This document shows, in pieces, positions 26,123-35,930 of a stretch of DNA of 64,000 nt (positions within the stretch are counted from its first letter, which is position 1; each line of letters begins with the position of its first letter). The stretch is from positions 62,001 to 126,000 of the forward strand of contig CANLNK010000009.1 in NCBI GenBank assembly GCA_947492575.1, given 5' to 3'. Under the pieces are notes generated by a model. The model was not told where the DNA came from and did no database searches. It saw only the letters and a list, made by a program, of their open reading frames with translations. The position numbers and the translations under genes are program-made. Origin of the DNA: an uncultured Thalassotalea sp. Lineage in GTDB: Bacteria; Pseudomonadota; Gammaproteobacteria; Enterobacterales; Alteromonadaceae.

Positions 26123-26746
26123 TTAACTGTCGAGAATGTTCATTACTTTCTTGTGCCAAGCAATTAGATGTTCATTTTTTTCAGGAACTGACTGTTTAAT
26201 CCATCCGGCAAAGTTACATACAACATAGGCGTCGATATCAGCTTGAGTAAACTTATCGCCTATAATGTAATCATGGTCTTGTAAACGTTTGTCTAGCATG
26301 TCGAAAAATGCGTTAAGACGAATTAAACCTCGCTCTGCAAGCGCTGGCAGTTGTTCAACACTTAGTGTGCCAGGAATCGCTCTACCTTTAAAAAATTCGC
26401 TAGTGTTTCGCAATACTTCCGCTACTGCAGCAAGACCGTCAACGTAAATACGGTGTACCCAACCTAAAATCACGGCTGTTTCCTCATCTGTCGAGCCAAA
26501 TAATGGCTTTTCTGGAAACTTTTTATCGAGATAATGACAAATCGCAATACCGTCTACCAGTGTGCAATTGTCATCGATGTAAAGTGCAGGGACGGTGGCT
26601 GACGGATTAATGTCTAGATACGCCTGATCAAAGTGTGCTTGTTCTCGTAAATCGACTTCTTGCGTGTCGATTGAAACGCCTTTGTACTTCAAAAGGTAGT
26701 TAACGCGTTGTGGATTTGGCGCTGGTGAAAATGTGTAAAGCTTCAT
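26123..26746 (-). CDS. Glutathione S-transferase family protein
   Basis: A 207-residue cytoplasmic protein with an N-terminal thioredoxin-like domain (MKLYTFSPAPNPQRVNYLLKY, with the cis-proline region ATVPALYIDDN and the glutathione-contact pair D-G in LVDGIAICHYL) and a C-terminal helical domain (DYIIGDKFTQADIDAYVVCNFAGW, the N-capping box). Ser7 or the nearby Asn11 are possible catalytic residues. The ATG follows AGGAACATCC. Substrate is unknown. It stands alone. Confidence 0.9.
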   Translation of the reverse strand: MKLYTFSPAPNPQRVNYLLKYKGVSIDTQEVDLREQAHFDQAYLDINPSATVPALYIDDNCTLVDGIAICHYLDKKFPEKPLFGSTDEETAVILGWVHRIYVDGLAAVAEVLRNTSEFFKGRAIPGTLSVEQLPALAERGLIRLNAFFDMLDKRLQDHDYIIGDKFTQADIDAYVVCNFAGWIKQSVPEKNEHLIAWHKKVMNILDS

Positions 26747-26859
26747 GGATGTTCCTTGTCATGCCTGTTTATTTATTTTTTTAAGTTACTGCCGAGCTAA
26801 TGTTAACGTTATAACTTATGTATCGCTATATCTTTAATTTATGGTTAGTATGCGAAAAT

Positions 26860-27072
26860 TCAACCTGAGTGGTTAAGACTTTCCCGTTGGTTTCTCCAAA
26901 GCTCAAAGGATAACAAATCGTGATGAATAAAGTTGACATCTACTTGGCGCTGACGGGTAAGTTGCTTAGCTTTTTTGATAGCGACATTAGAAACATCAAT
27001 AGCCGTAACTTGATGACCTTGCTTGGCGAGAAAGGCCGCATTTCGACCTTCACCTTCTGCAATGATTAACAT
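26860..27072 (-). pseudogene. SAM-dependent methyltransferase fragment
   Basis: About 70-80 codons resemble the motif I to motif II part of a class I methyltransferase: IIAEGEGRNAAFLAKQGHQV, AIDVSNVAIKKAKQLTRQ and NFIHHDL. The frame reads a little upstream (LYKSKTAATLP) to a stop, and ends after WRNQRESLNHSG. The first ~30 residues and the C-terminal half of a normal ~200-residue enzyme are missing, so this is a relic. Confidence 0.75.
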
Positions 27073-27256
27073 TGGCAGCGTAGCCGCTGTTTTAGACTTA
27101 TATAAGCGCTATCGTAAGAACTATCCATACATAAAAAAAACTCAACTATGAACAACTTACCTAGAAAACACTTTGTTGCTAAGCTCCTGTGTTAGGTTTG
27201 GAATTTTTCACGAGAAAAGTTCAGCAGTAAACTCATTTCAACATAAGAAAATAATA

Positions 27257-28315
27257 ATGAATATATTACCCAGTTCTCTAGTAAATCGCTGTATGCAAAT
27301 CGTCGTGGCTTGCTTGGTTGTATTAACCCTCTCTGCATGTCAATCAACCCAGGAAAGTGCATCGCCGACTTCAGTCACTGACCTGTCTTCAGTTTATGGT
27401 CCCAAAGCTTATGCAGACAACGTTGAAAGTATGACTGCAATAGTTGTTGCATATGAGCCAGAAATGCTCGGCGTACTAAATCGTATTGCGCAAGACCCTA
27501 ATGCAGAAATTACCGATACGTTGACGTTTAAAGGGATTAAATATCGAGTAGGCACCTATGGTGGTAAGCCTATTGTGGTATTTGCAACCGGTATGAGTAT
27601 CGCCAATGCTGCTATGTCAATGCAGATGGCATTTGACTACTTCCCTGTGAAACAAGTGGTTTACATGGGGATAGCCGGCGCAATTAATCCTGACTGGCAA
27701 CCTGGCGATGTGATTGTGCCAGCTCGTTGGTATTATCATGACGAGAGCGTGTATACCAATCCAAGTAAAGAACAGCAAGGTGAATACATCTTACCTGCAT
27801 ATTACGCGAAGGGATTAGCAGAGTTGCCAGCACGTCGTGCTAAAGACCCTCATGTGCCAAACTATAAAAACTTCCGTTTTATTCAGCCAGACGAAGTGTT
27901 GATAATCAAAGATGGCATGGATAAACCAGAAAATACGCCTTACTTCTCTGCAACGCCAAGGCTACTAGAGGCGGCTCAAAGAGCAATGGAGAGCTTACCT
28001 GAACAACTAATATTAAATGAGCGGAAAGCTAAATTATTTGTGGGTGGTAATGGTGTTACTGGCTCTGTATTTCTAGACAACCGAGAGTACCGAAAATGGA
28101 CGCGAGACGTCTTTAATGCGGAAGTCACTGAAATGGAGTCGGCTGCGGTAGGCCAAGTTGCAACAATCAACAATATAGATTGGGTCATTATTCGAGCGAT
28201 CAGCGATCTAGCGGGTGGTCAAGAGGGCGTGAATGTTGAACACATTTACGATAAGGAAGTTTCTCGAGTAGGCGCTAACGTGTTGTTCGCTGTTTTGGAT
28301 GAGCTTGCTAAATAA
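27257..28315 (+). CDS. Nucleoside phosphorylase-superfamily lipoprotein
   Basis: A 352-residue protein from ATG 27257; the longer frame from 27173 lacks a sensible leader. The leader ends LTLSACQSTQ, so it is a lipoprotein facing the periplasm. The rest matches the purine-nucleoside-phosphorylase/MTA-SAH-nucleosidase fold: ESMTAIVVAYEPEM, ATGMSIANAAMSMQMAFD, VYMGIAGAINPDWQPGDVIVP, EVTEMESAAVGQVA and IRAISDLAGG, the last two being the substrate and catalytic Asp segments. It may cleave nucleosides outside the cytoplasm for purine salvage. It stands alone. Confidence 0.87.
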   Translation: MNILPSSLVNRCMQIVVACLVVLTLSACQSTQESASPTSVTDLSSVYGPKAYADNVESMTAIVVAYEPEMLGVLNRIAQDPNAEITDTLTFKGIKYRVGTYGGKPIVVFATGMSIANAAMSMQMAFDYFPVKQVVYMGIAGAINPDWQPGDVIVPARWYYHDESVYTNPSKEQQGEYILPAYYAKGLAELPARRAKDPHVPNYKNFRFIQPDEVLIIKDGMDKPENTPYFSATPRLLEAAQRAMESLPEQLILNERKAKLFVGGNGVTGSVFLDNREYRKWTRDVFNAEVTEMESAAVGQVATINNIDWVIIRAISDLAGGQEGVNVEHIYDKEVSRVGANVLFAVLDELAK

Positions 28316-28792
28316 CTTTAGTGTCGAGCTTTTGTACTTGAAAATCGTATATTAAAATGCCATTCCATATTGGGCACTATAGCGCCCAATATGCCCACCT
28401 AGCTTTATCAATAAGATCTATACAATTATTTATCCATGCGATTTGACCATTGGTGGTGCAACTAATGTTACGCAGGAGCCACTAAGGCTTATCTAACTAT
28501 TCTGAATTTACTGACACTTTCTGCCTCTTTGCGCTTATTTCTTTATTGGCTGCTTACACGTTATACAGGTAACTGCTCTGTGGTACCTTCAGCTATTTTA
28601 GTCGTAATTATTTGAATGTTACTGATGCGCTGGTAAGCGACTAAGAAACGACAAGTGTAAATAGAATAAAAGTACTCTCAATCATGAAAGTTGTTCTTTG
28701 AATCATATCTTCCTTATTCACGATCGATATCATCTATACAACGACTTGATTGACGAAAATACGAGTAAAATAAAGTGAACTACTAAGCCTTT
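28316..28792. other. Intergenic stretch with one hairpin
   Basis: No gene seen. CATATTGGGC (28366-28375) and GCCCAATATG (28384-28393) form a 10-bp stem with an 8-base loop about 50 bases after the phosphorylase-like gene, a possible terminator although there is no T run. The rest is AT-rich without recognisable sites. Confidence 0.5.
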
Positions 28793-29482
28793 TTAGTCCG
28801 TTAACAAGTTTTGAGTGCAAAATTGCTTGTTTGAGAAAACGACATTAATAATTCTGTCTTCAGTTTGCGTCAGCAAATCATGCACAGTTTTCTTAATGGC
28901 TGAAGGTTCTTTACTTTTTAGCGTTTCGAAAATTCTAACCTGTTGCTCTCTTGAGTAGGGATATTGTTGATTGGTCTTGATATAAAGCCAATAAATTCTC
29001 ATGGCCATATCTTCTAACTGCTCAGCTAAATCCAACATCAGCGGATAGCCCGCTTTTGCACAGATTGCTAGGTTAACTTCTTTATTGGTTTTTAATACTT
29101 CTAGGGCACCGGTGTCGCCGTCAATTGGCAATAGTTTATCCATTTTTCCGTTTAACGTGCCTAACTCGTCAAAGTCCACATTAATAGATGCTAAAGCAAA
29201 TGCTTCTGGCATTAGCAGTTTCCGTAACATGAAATTTTGCTTGATATCGAGCAGTGTGAGAGGCGCGACCTGAGTGATACGTTGCGACACATTGGTTAAA
29301 AAATATTTGGTGGTTAGACGTTCTATGAGGTTTCTAGAAATGGTGCGGCTTATACCAAAATGCTCATTGAAGATACTCTCTGAAACTTTCTGCCCAGGGG
29401 CGAGGTTTTGAGTGACGATAGCGTCCATGATTACGTCAAAAGCAATATCTAAATCATTAATTTTTGAATCTTTTTGAGCCAA
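28793..29482 (-). CDS. GntR-family transcriptional regulator (FadR/FCD subfamily)
   Basis: A 229-residue regulator. The N-terminal winged helix (residues 1-75) includes LAPGQKVSESIFNEHFGISRTISRNLIERL, the GntR recognition region (read in two parts). The C-terminal helical FCD domain (about 80-215) usually binds a small carboxylate and often a metal; here the canonical FCD histidines are partly replaced. It is divergent from the D-amino-acid/peptide island that begins at 29892 and is the only regulator there, so it is the prime candidate for controlling it. TGTACA-centred sequences at 29599, 37183 and 47730 are possible operators. Confidence 0.88.
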   Translation of the reverse strand: MAQKDSKINDLDIAFDVIMDAIVTQNLAPGQKVSESIFNEHFGISRTISRNLIERLTTKYFLTNVSQRITQVAPLTLLDIKQNFMLRKLLMPEAFALASINVDFDELGTLNGKMDKLLPIDGDTGALEVLKTNKEVNLAICAKAGYPLMLDLAEQLEDMAMRIYWLYIKTNQQYPYSREQQVRIFETLKSKEPSAIKKTVHDLLTQTEDRIINVVFSNKQFCTQNLLTD

Positions 29483-29891
29483 TTTTTCACCTTTAAGGTT
29501 TTTCCGTTGATATTAGTATTTTTGAAATGTAAAGGTCAAGTAAATTAAATTAAAGTGGTAATAATTTTATATAAGGCAGCTATAAAATAAAATAAGGCTG
29601 TACAAAAGTTGTGTGTTGTGGTCTATTTTAGTACAGAATTTTTGACCACCTAGCGTCTGTTACTTTCTTTGTCTTAATGCTGAGCGTTTGTTTAGTGTTC
29701 AAGTTTTAACTTTTTGTAGGCATAGAAAACAAAATTACGAATATTATTTTTTTGTATTTTCGATATGGGCTTGGGGCGTAGAACACGTTTCTTTTTAGTG
29801 GGTTACTGACAGGGCCAACTTCTTAATTGGTTCCGCAAGGTAAATAAATTTTTTGAATGTTAAACAGTGAGCAGCATAGCTTCACCGGAGT
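29483..29891. other. Divergent promoter region between regulator and island
   Basis: No gene. AT-rich; holds CTGTACAAAA around 29598-29607 and a second GTACAG at 29631. These fit an FCD-type GntR operator (TTGTACAA-like), but the motif is short. Confidence 0.45.
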
Positions 29892-31844
29892 ATGAAAGTG
29901 TATTTGAAAGATTGTCTTTATAACAATGTACGAGTGTGGGCGGCACTGATGCTGTTATTTAGTTCTGTGACTTTTGCAAGCGAGATAAGTGACGTCAATG
30001 AAGCATCCAGTGCAAGCCACGTTGAAAAATTTGTAGAAGATTATGTGCTCAGCGCGATGGAGAAACATCGGGTGGCAGGTACAACGATTGCGATGGTGAG
30101 GAATGGTAAATTAACTTACGCCCAAGGTTTTGGTTTTTCTGATATATCGGAAAAGGAAAAGGTTGATGTCAAACGTACACTTTTTAGGTGGGGCTCAGTA
30201 TCTAAAACCTTAACTTGGACTGCTATTCTACAGCTTTACGAGAAGGGTAAGATCTCGCTAGACGCTGATATTAATACTTATCTGACGGATGTCACGATTC
30301 CTGACACATTCTCTGAACCTATTCGTGTTCGTGATTTATTAGCCCATACGACAGGCTTTGAAGATCTTATTGTTGGACATATCTTTGAGAAAGATACCTC
30401 TCAAGTAATGCCTTTAACTGACTATTTGAATCGATTTAAGCCAGAACGAGTTCGTCCCCCAGGGCAAATATTTTCTTACTCTAATTACGGTACTGCGTTG
30501 GCTGGACAAATCGTCGCAAATGTAAGCCAAATGTCGTTTGAAGACTATGTCGAACGTAATATTTTCAGTCCGTTAGATATGAATCGCTCTACATTTAGAG
30601 AGCCACTTCCTGAAAGTTTTGAAGAAACAATGAAGCCAGAACTCATTGAGTGGATCAGCAAGTCTTTTTCTCCAAAAGAGCAGGGCTTCAAGCAGATTGA
30701 TCATTTTACATTTCTATCAAGCATCGGGCCGGCAGGGGCTATGTCATCAACAGCTATTGATATGGCAAAGTTTGCACAGGCGCATTTGCAGAAGTGTAAA
30801 AACTTGTTAAACGAAGAAACCTGTTTAATGATGCGAAAGCCCCAGCTATCAATGACATCGGTTGGAGATTTTAGTGTTAATCACGGATTTTTTCATCATA
30901 AAAAGATAGGTGGGCATACTCGTTTTGGACATAATGGCGGGACAGATTATTTTCATTCTGAAATGGGAATATACCCCGACTTAGATTTTGCAATAGTAAT
31001 ATCTAGCAATACGACAACAGGTAAAGATTTCAATAAGGATATTGAATCTGCCATTGTTAAATTCTTGTTTGGTGAAATTAAATCACCTGCTTTAGATAAG
31101 TCGGCTGCAGACTCCTTGTCATCCGATATCAACCGCTTTGTCGGCACCTACATTAATACGCGTAGACCTCAATCAAATATCGAAGTTTTATACGCACTTA
31201 CATTGCCAACAATTACGGTAAGTAAAAGTAGCGACAGTGAATTGTTGATAGAGTCTAATGGCAGCCTATTTAAAGCAGAACACATTAGGTCAAACCTTTT
31301 TGTCGACTCTGAAAATGATCGTCATTTTGAATTTGAAGAAGACAAATTTGGCAATATTACATACTTAAAGTCACTGCGCACTTATGAGCGAGTCGATGCT
31401 TATCAAGCTCCTGGAACTCGAGTGCTAATGCTATTGATAACGTTGTTTTTGATAGTGGTCATTGTGCTAATAAATCTAGTGCTTTCTATGAAGCGCTTTG
31501 TTCGCAGGGAATTTTTGCAACATAAGAATTCTCGAAAATTAATTTTGCTTTGCGGTAGCTTGTGGCTTGTTTTCATTGTTTTTCTCTCTTTGGCTATTGT
31601 TCATGACCTAGGTGAATATACCTATCCATATGATTTTCCATCGTTCTGGGTAAAAGCAGCATTAGCTTTTGGCGTGTTAACGACTTTAGCGTCATTTATG
31701 CCAGTGTACGCCATGCTGAACTTGTGGAGAGAAAAAGAAACAAGCCTCATTCATAGAATATTTTATTCAATTCAAGTTGCAGTAGTGGTGATTTTTATTG
31801 CGCAACTTCACGCGGTTCATTTGATCGGGTTTAACTATTTTTGA
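29892..31844 (+). CDS. S12 serine hydrolase with four C-terminal membrane segments (1)
   Basis: A 650-residue exported beta-lactamase-fold hydrolase. Signal peptide to about residue 29 (FASEIS). Catalytic motifs: Ser102-Val-Ser-Lys105, Tyr196-Ser-Asn198 and His347-Asn-Gly-Gly. A lipocalin-like linker follows, then four hydrophobic segments (starting about residues 513, 550, 587 and 623), ending LIGFNYF. This architecture (leader, S12 domain, C-terminal TM helices) matches D-stereospecific peptidases that inactivate nonribosomal peptide antibiotics; ordinary class C beta-lactamases lack the helices. Two homologues lie at 41708 and 44753. Followed by a D-aminoacylase-like gene, 84 bases away. 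Confidence 0.87.
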   Translation: MKVYLKDCLYNNVRVWAALMLLFSSVTFASEISDVNEASSASHVEKFVEDYVLSAMEKHRVAGTTIAMVRNGKLTYAQGFGFSDISEKEKVDVKRTLFRWGSVSKTLTWTAILQLYEKGKISLDADINTYLTDVTIPDTFSEPIRVRDLLAHTTGFEDLIVGHIFEKDTSQVMPLTDYLNRFKPERVRPPGQIFSYSNYGTALAGQIVANVSQMSFEDYVERNIFSPLDMNRSTFREPLPESFEETMKPELIEWISKSFSPKEQGFKQIDHFTFLSSIGPAGAMSSTAIDMAKFAQAHLQKCKNLLNEETCLMMRKPQLSMTSVGDFSVNHGFFHHKKIGGHTRFGHNGGTDYFHSEMGIYPDLDFAIVISSNTTTGKDFNKDIESAIVKFLFGEIKSPALDKSAADSLSSDINRFVGTYINTRRPQSNIEVLYALTLPTITVSKSSDSELLIESNGSLFKAEHIRSNLFVDSENDRHFEFEEDKFGNITYLKSLRTYERVDAYQAPGTRVLMLLITLFLIVVIVLINLVLSMKRFVRREFLQHKNSRKLILLCGSLWLVFIVFLSLAIVHDLGEYTYPYDFPSFWVKAALAFGVLTTLASFMPVYAMLNLWREKETSLIHRIFYSIQVAVVVIFIAQLHAVHLIGFNYF

Positions 31845-31928
31845 TATCTCGATATCCATGAACGGGACTTTAAAGCCTTAGCCTTGTCGCTAAAGCAAAA
31901 TTAACAGCAACGTTGGAATTTTATAACA

Positions 31929-33500
31929 ATGAAATTATATAAAAAAAGCTCAATATCAATAGTCGCTTTAGTACTGAGCAGCTGCTTGGCTGCTATCTCA
32001 TCACACGCAGCAACTTATGACGTCGTGATAAATAATGGTCGAGTGATAGACCCTGAATCTGGGCTCGATGGCATTCGTAATATTGGCATTTCAGGAGACA
32101 AAATTAGTGTTGTAAGTTCCAACGTTTTATCCGGCTCCAAAGTTATTGACGCGTCAGGCTTAGTCGTGAGCCCAGGATTTATAGATATGCATGCCCATGG
32201 ACAAGATATTTTAGCGGGTCGTGTACAAGCTTTTGATGGCGTCACTACAGCACTTGACCTCGAAGCAGGGATGCTACCAGTAAGTGACTACTATGATACG
32301 AATGCAAGAGAAGGGCGTCCTATCAATTATGGGGCATCGGTTAACTGGGGTAATGCGCGAATTGCGACAATGCTAGATGTTGAACCTGTTGCTGATATTG
32401 ATTGGTTCATCGCCGCTTTTGGCGAGAAAAAGTGGCAAGAATCGATATCTACGCCAGAACAATTAAAAAAGATAAAAGCGATGGTTTCAGAGGGCTTAGA
32501 TCAGGGGGGGCTTGGCATTGGTATTTTGATAGGTTACGCGCCAGGCACAGGGTATAAAGAGTACTTTGATATGAATAAACTTGCAGCGTCAAGAGGTGTA
32601 CCTACTTTTACTCATGCTCGCTATCTATCTATGATTGAGCCTCGTAGTTCCTTTCAAGGAATTAATGAAGTGATAGCGGCGGCCTCGGGAACTGGCGCTC
32701 ACGCACACATAGTTCACCTCAATTCGATAAGCTTGAGAGATATCCCCTATATCGGAGAAATGATCAAAACGGCTCAAAAGCAAGGATTGAAAATAACTAC
32801 TGAAGCTTATCCTTATGGTGCAGGTTCAACCGGAATTGGCGCTGCTATGTTCAAAGAAGAAGGTTGGCAAGAGCGTACAGGCGGTTTAACTGCTGCTAGT
32901 TTTGATGTTGATGGTAAACGATTAACAGAAAAACTATTAGAGTTCTATAAAGCAGAAAAACCTAACGCAACAACCGTAGTACATTTCTTAGAAGAAAATA
33001 ACGCTACTGACATGAGCTTGCTGGAACAATCTGTACTTTTTCCTAAAGGTGTCATTGCAAGTGATGGCGGGGATTGGCGAATAGATGATGTTCCTCTAGC
33101 ACAGGATACATGGCCGTTACCTAAAAATGCTTGGACTCACCCTCGCTCAGCAGGAACTTACTCCAAATTTATCAGCACATATGTGAGGAAGACAAGCCAA
33201 CTATCACTATTAGAGGCTATTGAACGTGTAAGCTACGGTCCAGCAAAAATATTGCAAGATTCTGTTCCGCAAATGAAATTCAAGGGCCGAATTCAGCCTG
33301 GCGCAGATGCCGACATTGTGGTTTTTGACCTTGAAAATATCACTGACAAAGCCACTTATGCTCAGCCTGCACAATTGTCTCAGGGTTTTAAACATGTCTT
33401 GGTTAACGGAGTGTCGCTTATAGAGGATGGTGAGCTTGACCTAAATGTTCTACCTGGGAAACCAGTTCGCAATAAGATAGTAAATACTCTGGAAGAGTAA
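31929..33500 (+). CDS. Secreted D-aminoacylase-family amidohydrolase (1)
   Basis: A 523-residue metal-dependent amidohydrolase exported by a signal peptide (ALVLSSCLAAISSHAA). It begins with YDVVINNGRVIDPESGLDG, typical of D-aminoacylase/dihydroorotase-type enzymes. Metal ligands: His88 and His90 in FIDMHAHGQD, the glutamate of ALDLEAG (where D-aminoacylases have Cys), later His in FTHARYLS and GAHAHIVHLNS, and Asp in IASDGGDW. Expected reaction: removal of an acyl group from N-acyl-D-amino acids, or hydrolysis of a D-residue dipeptide. Stop is 2 bases from the transporter start, so the two are coupled. A full-length paralogue is at 47758. Confidence 0.87.
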   Translation: MKLYKKSSISIVALVLSSCLAAISSHAATYDVVINNGRVIDPESGLDGIRNIGISGDKISVVSSNVLSGSKVIDASGLVVSPGFIDMHAHGQDILAGRVQAFDGVTTALDLEAGMLPVSDYYDTNAREGRPINYGASVNWGNARIATMLDVEPVADIDWFIAAFGEKKWQESISTPEQLKKIKAMVSEGLDQGGLGIGILIGYAPGTGYKEYFDMNKLAASRGVPTFTHARYLSMIEPRSSFQGINEVIAAASGTGAHAHIVHLNSISLRDIPYIGEMIKTAQKQGLKITTEAYPYGAGSTGIGAAMFKEEGWQERTGGLTAASFDVDGKRLTEKLLEFYKAEKPNATTVVHFLEENNATDMSLLEQSVLFPKGVIASDGGDWRIDDVPLAQDTWPLPKNAWTHPRSAGTYSKFISTYVRKTSQLSLLEAIERVSYGPAKILQDSVPQMKFKGRIQPGADADIVVFDLENITDKATYAQPAQLSQGFKHVLVNGVSLIEDGELDLNVLPGKPVRNKIVNTLEE

Positions 33501-33502
33501 TA

Positions 33503-34591
33503 ATGAGCTTCTTTCGAAAGTACTTAATACCGGGGTTTATCTTTCAATCCGTAGTGATTGGAGGAGGCTATGCAACTGGTCGAGAATTAATAGAGTTTTT
33601 CTTCTCATCTGGCCCAATCGGCGGAGTGCTTGGGCTTCTAACCTCTGGTCTAATTATGGGGGTTGTTTTGGCGGCAGCTTTCGAATTTGCCAGAGTTCAC
33701 AGAGCTTACGATTATCGGCAGTTTTGCAAAGATTTATTAGGAAGGTACTGGGTAATTTATGAAATTGCATTCTTATTACTTTTAATGCTCATACTTTCGG
33801 TTATTGCTTCTGCTGCTGGTGAACTTATCCATGCCAGCCTAGGGTTACCAGTAATCGTCGGCACGCTTGCGCTTATGATGTTAATTGGTTTGTTAACTTA
33901 TTTCGGCGCAGAAGCTATTAAAGGTGTTTTAACGGCTTGGTCTCTACTTTTATACGCATTATATGCTGCGCTATTTGGGCTCACATTTTACTACATGGGG
34001 GATTCGGTGGCTCAGTCATACCAGGAGGCAACGATAGGCAGTACTTGGGCTAGTGCTGGTTTGCTGTATTCAGGTTATAACTTGGCAGTGCTACCGGCTG
34101 TGTTGTTTGCTGTAAAAGACCAAAAATCGAGGCAAGAATCGATAGGCGCTGGAGTGATAGCTGGAGTACTTGTCGTTATTCCTGCAATACTCTTTTTTGT
34201 ATCTATGATGTCTATGTATCCAGACATTGAAAATTCGCCAGTTCCATCTGTTGTGCTCATTAATGCCTTACAAATTCCGATCCTTTCTGCTGTATTCCAA
34301 ATTGTAATATTCGGCACGTTTGTGGAGACAGGCGCTGCACTTTTGCATTCGGTCAACGACCGAATTGAATCAAGTGCCAGGGAATTTGGTGTCACCTTGC
34401 CTAAGAATTTTAGACCTGTCATTGCGTTATTCCTTTTGACACTCGCCGTAGTGTTAGGAACGAATTTTGGCTTAGTCGAGCTAATAGCCAAAGGTTACAA
34501 CGCGCTGACGCTAGTTTTTATACTAGTACTGATCGTCCCATTGCTAACCATAGGTGTATGGCGAGTAAAGAGGGCAAGTCCACAGATATGA
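33503..34591 (+). CDS. YkvI-like membrane transporter
   Basis: A 362-residue inner-membrane protein with about ten helices. FQSVVIGGGYATGRELIEFFFSSGP, with its broken helix 1 (GGGYATGRE), is the signature of YkvI-type proteins, which belong to the LeuT/APC-fold transporters. Substrates of this family are not firmly known; branched-chain or other amino acids are plausible. It follows the D-aminoacylase gene by 2 bases behind GAAGAG and precedes dgcN, so uptake of the released D-amino acid or its N-acyl form is a reasonable inference. Confidence 0.82.
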   Translation: MSFFRKYLIPGFIFQSVVIGGGYATGRELIEFFFSSGPIGGVLGLLTSGLIMGVVLAAAFEFARVHRAYDYRQFCKDLLGRYWVIYEIAFLLLLMLILSVIASAAGELIHASLGLPVIVGTLALMMLIGLLTYFGAEAIKGVLTAWSLLLYALYAALFGLTFYYMGDSVAQSYQEATIGSTWASAGLLYSGYNLAVLPAVLFAVKDQKSRQESIGAGVIAGVLVVIPAILFFVSMMSMYPDIENSPVPSVVLINALQIPILSAVFQIVIFGTFVETGAALLHSVNDRIESSAREFGVTLPKNFRPVIALFLLTLAVVLGTNFGLVELIAKGYNALTLVFILVLIVPLLTIGVWRVKRASPQI

Positions 34592-34670
34592 TTAACCTTC
34601 CCAATTCTCAGTGTTTTCGTTAATACGATGAACTTAATTATGTCAATTATGTATTCGAGAGGATTTGACT

Positions 34671-35705
34671 ATGAATATGAATAAAATACGTTCTCCTTAC
34701 CTATTATTTCTAGGTTCTGAAACTGAAGCTGGCTATGCTAAAACAGCCGCTGGTCTAGCCCAGTGGCGACCTGAGCTGTGCTTAGGACAGTTTAATTTAC
34801 CGGGTGGCACTATTGATCTTGGTCTACCATCGATGTCACTGGAAAAAGCCAAACAATCTGGTGTTCAATCGGTTGTCATAGGAACGGCACCTGTCGGGGG
34901 CAGAATTCCAGAAATCTGGATTCCAGTGTTAACTGAAGTGTTGAGCTTGGGGATTGACATAGTCTCCGGCTTACACCAGAGGCTTGAAAGTATTGATGTA
35001 CTTAGAAATACTGCAAAAGAATATGGTTCACGCCTGATAGACATAAGAATGCCACCTGAAAACTTACCTGTAGCCAGTGGCATTAAACGCCAAGGTAAAC
35101 GGCTGTTGATGGTCGGTACAGACTGCGCTGTCGGAAAAAAATATACTGCACTTCAACTAGAACAAGATATGCGCAAGTTAGGTATTGACGCCGATTTTAG
35201 AGCTACTGGGCAAACAGGCATTATGATCGCGGGAGAAGGAATTCCCATTGATGCAGTTGTGTCAGATTTTGTGTCAGGTGCAGCTGAAATCATTTCCCCC
35301 GAAAATTCTAAATACCATTGGGATGTAATTGAGGGGCAAGGAGGTATTTTTCACCCAGGCTATAGCGCCGTGAGTTTGGGTTTGCTTATCGGATCACAGC
35401 CAGATGCTTTTGTGGTGTGTCACGAAGCAAATAGGCAGAACATAATGGGGTGGGATTCTTTTTCGCTTCCTTCAATCAATCAAGTTATCGAGCGAACGAT
35501 TGAGCTTGGCAAGCAAGTAAATCCTGCAATAAGGTGTGTCGGCGTTAGCATCAACTCTTCGGCGTTAACTGCAATAGAAAGAAAAGAATATCTGCATTTA
35601 ATCTCTAAAGAGCTCGAATTGCCTTGTGTAGACCCACTTATTGATGGAACAACTCAAATAGTCGATTACTTGATACAAACGGACCTAGCAAATGTAGTGG
35701 CTTAA
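34671..35705 (+). CDS. dgcN: DgcN-like D-amino acid N-acetyltransferase (DUF1611)
   Basis: A 344-residue cytoplasmic protein of the DUF1611 family. ATG 34671 follows GAGAGG; a TTG two codons upstream is less likely. It has an N-terminal domain (about 1-135) and a P-loop-containing C-terminal domain with LLMVGTDCAVGKKYTAL (loop at residues 149-157) and VIEGQGGIFHPGYSAVSLG. In marine Pseudoalteromonas, DgcN acetylates D-glutamate and other D-amino acids, and DgcA epimerises the product to the L form. A DgcA homologue is at 43674 in the same island, which makes the assignment fairly firm. The gene follows the YkvI-like transporter. Confidence 0.85.
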   Translation: MNMNKIRSPYLLFLGSETEAGYAKTAAGLAQWRPELCLGQFNLPGGTIDLGLPSMSLEKAKQSGVQSVVIGTAPVGGRIPEIWIPVLTEVLSLGIDIVSGLHQRLESIDVLRNTAKEYGSRLIDIRMPPENLPVASGIKRQGKRLLMVGTDCAVGKKYTALQLEQDMRKLGIDADFRATGQTGIMIAGEGIPIDAVVSDFVSGAAEIISPENSKYHWDVIEGQGGIFHPGYSAVSLGLLIGSQPDAFVVCHEANRQNIMGWDSFSLPSINQVIERTIELGKQVNPAIRCVGVSINSSALTAIERKEYLHLISKELELPCVDPLIDGTTQIVDYLIQTDLANVVA

Positions 35706-35930
35706 AGGTTAATCACTTTTCAATGATGGGCTTTGGTTGTTCTTTTTCAAATGTTTCAACCACTCCAAATGATTTCTGATAGCTATCTATTTGCTCACTA
35801 AATTTGCACCACAACTGAAATAAACAATATAAATGTCGCTACATATTTGCTTATAAAAGGGCGGTGGTGGCATTTTATTTCGGTGTGTGCGTACGTTTAT
35901 TTTTTCACTCAAATGCTTGTAATTTAACGA

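Noticed and set aside
28366-28393. Hairpin as a firm rho-independent terminator
   Set aside because: The stem is good but no T run follows on either strand, so it is only noted in the intergenic entry.
34075-34491. 138-residue minus-strand reading frame inside the YkvI-like gene
   Set aside because: It is antisense to a well-supported membrane protein and has a Ser/Thr-rich composition typical of a shadow frame.
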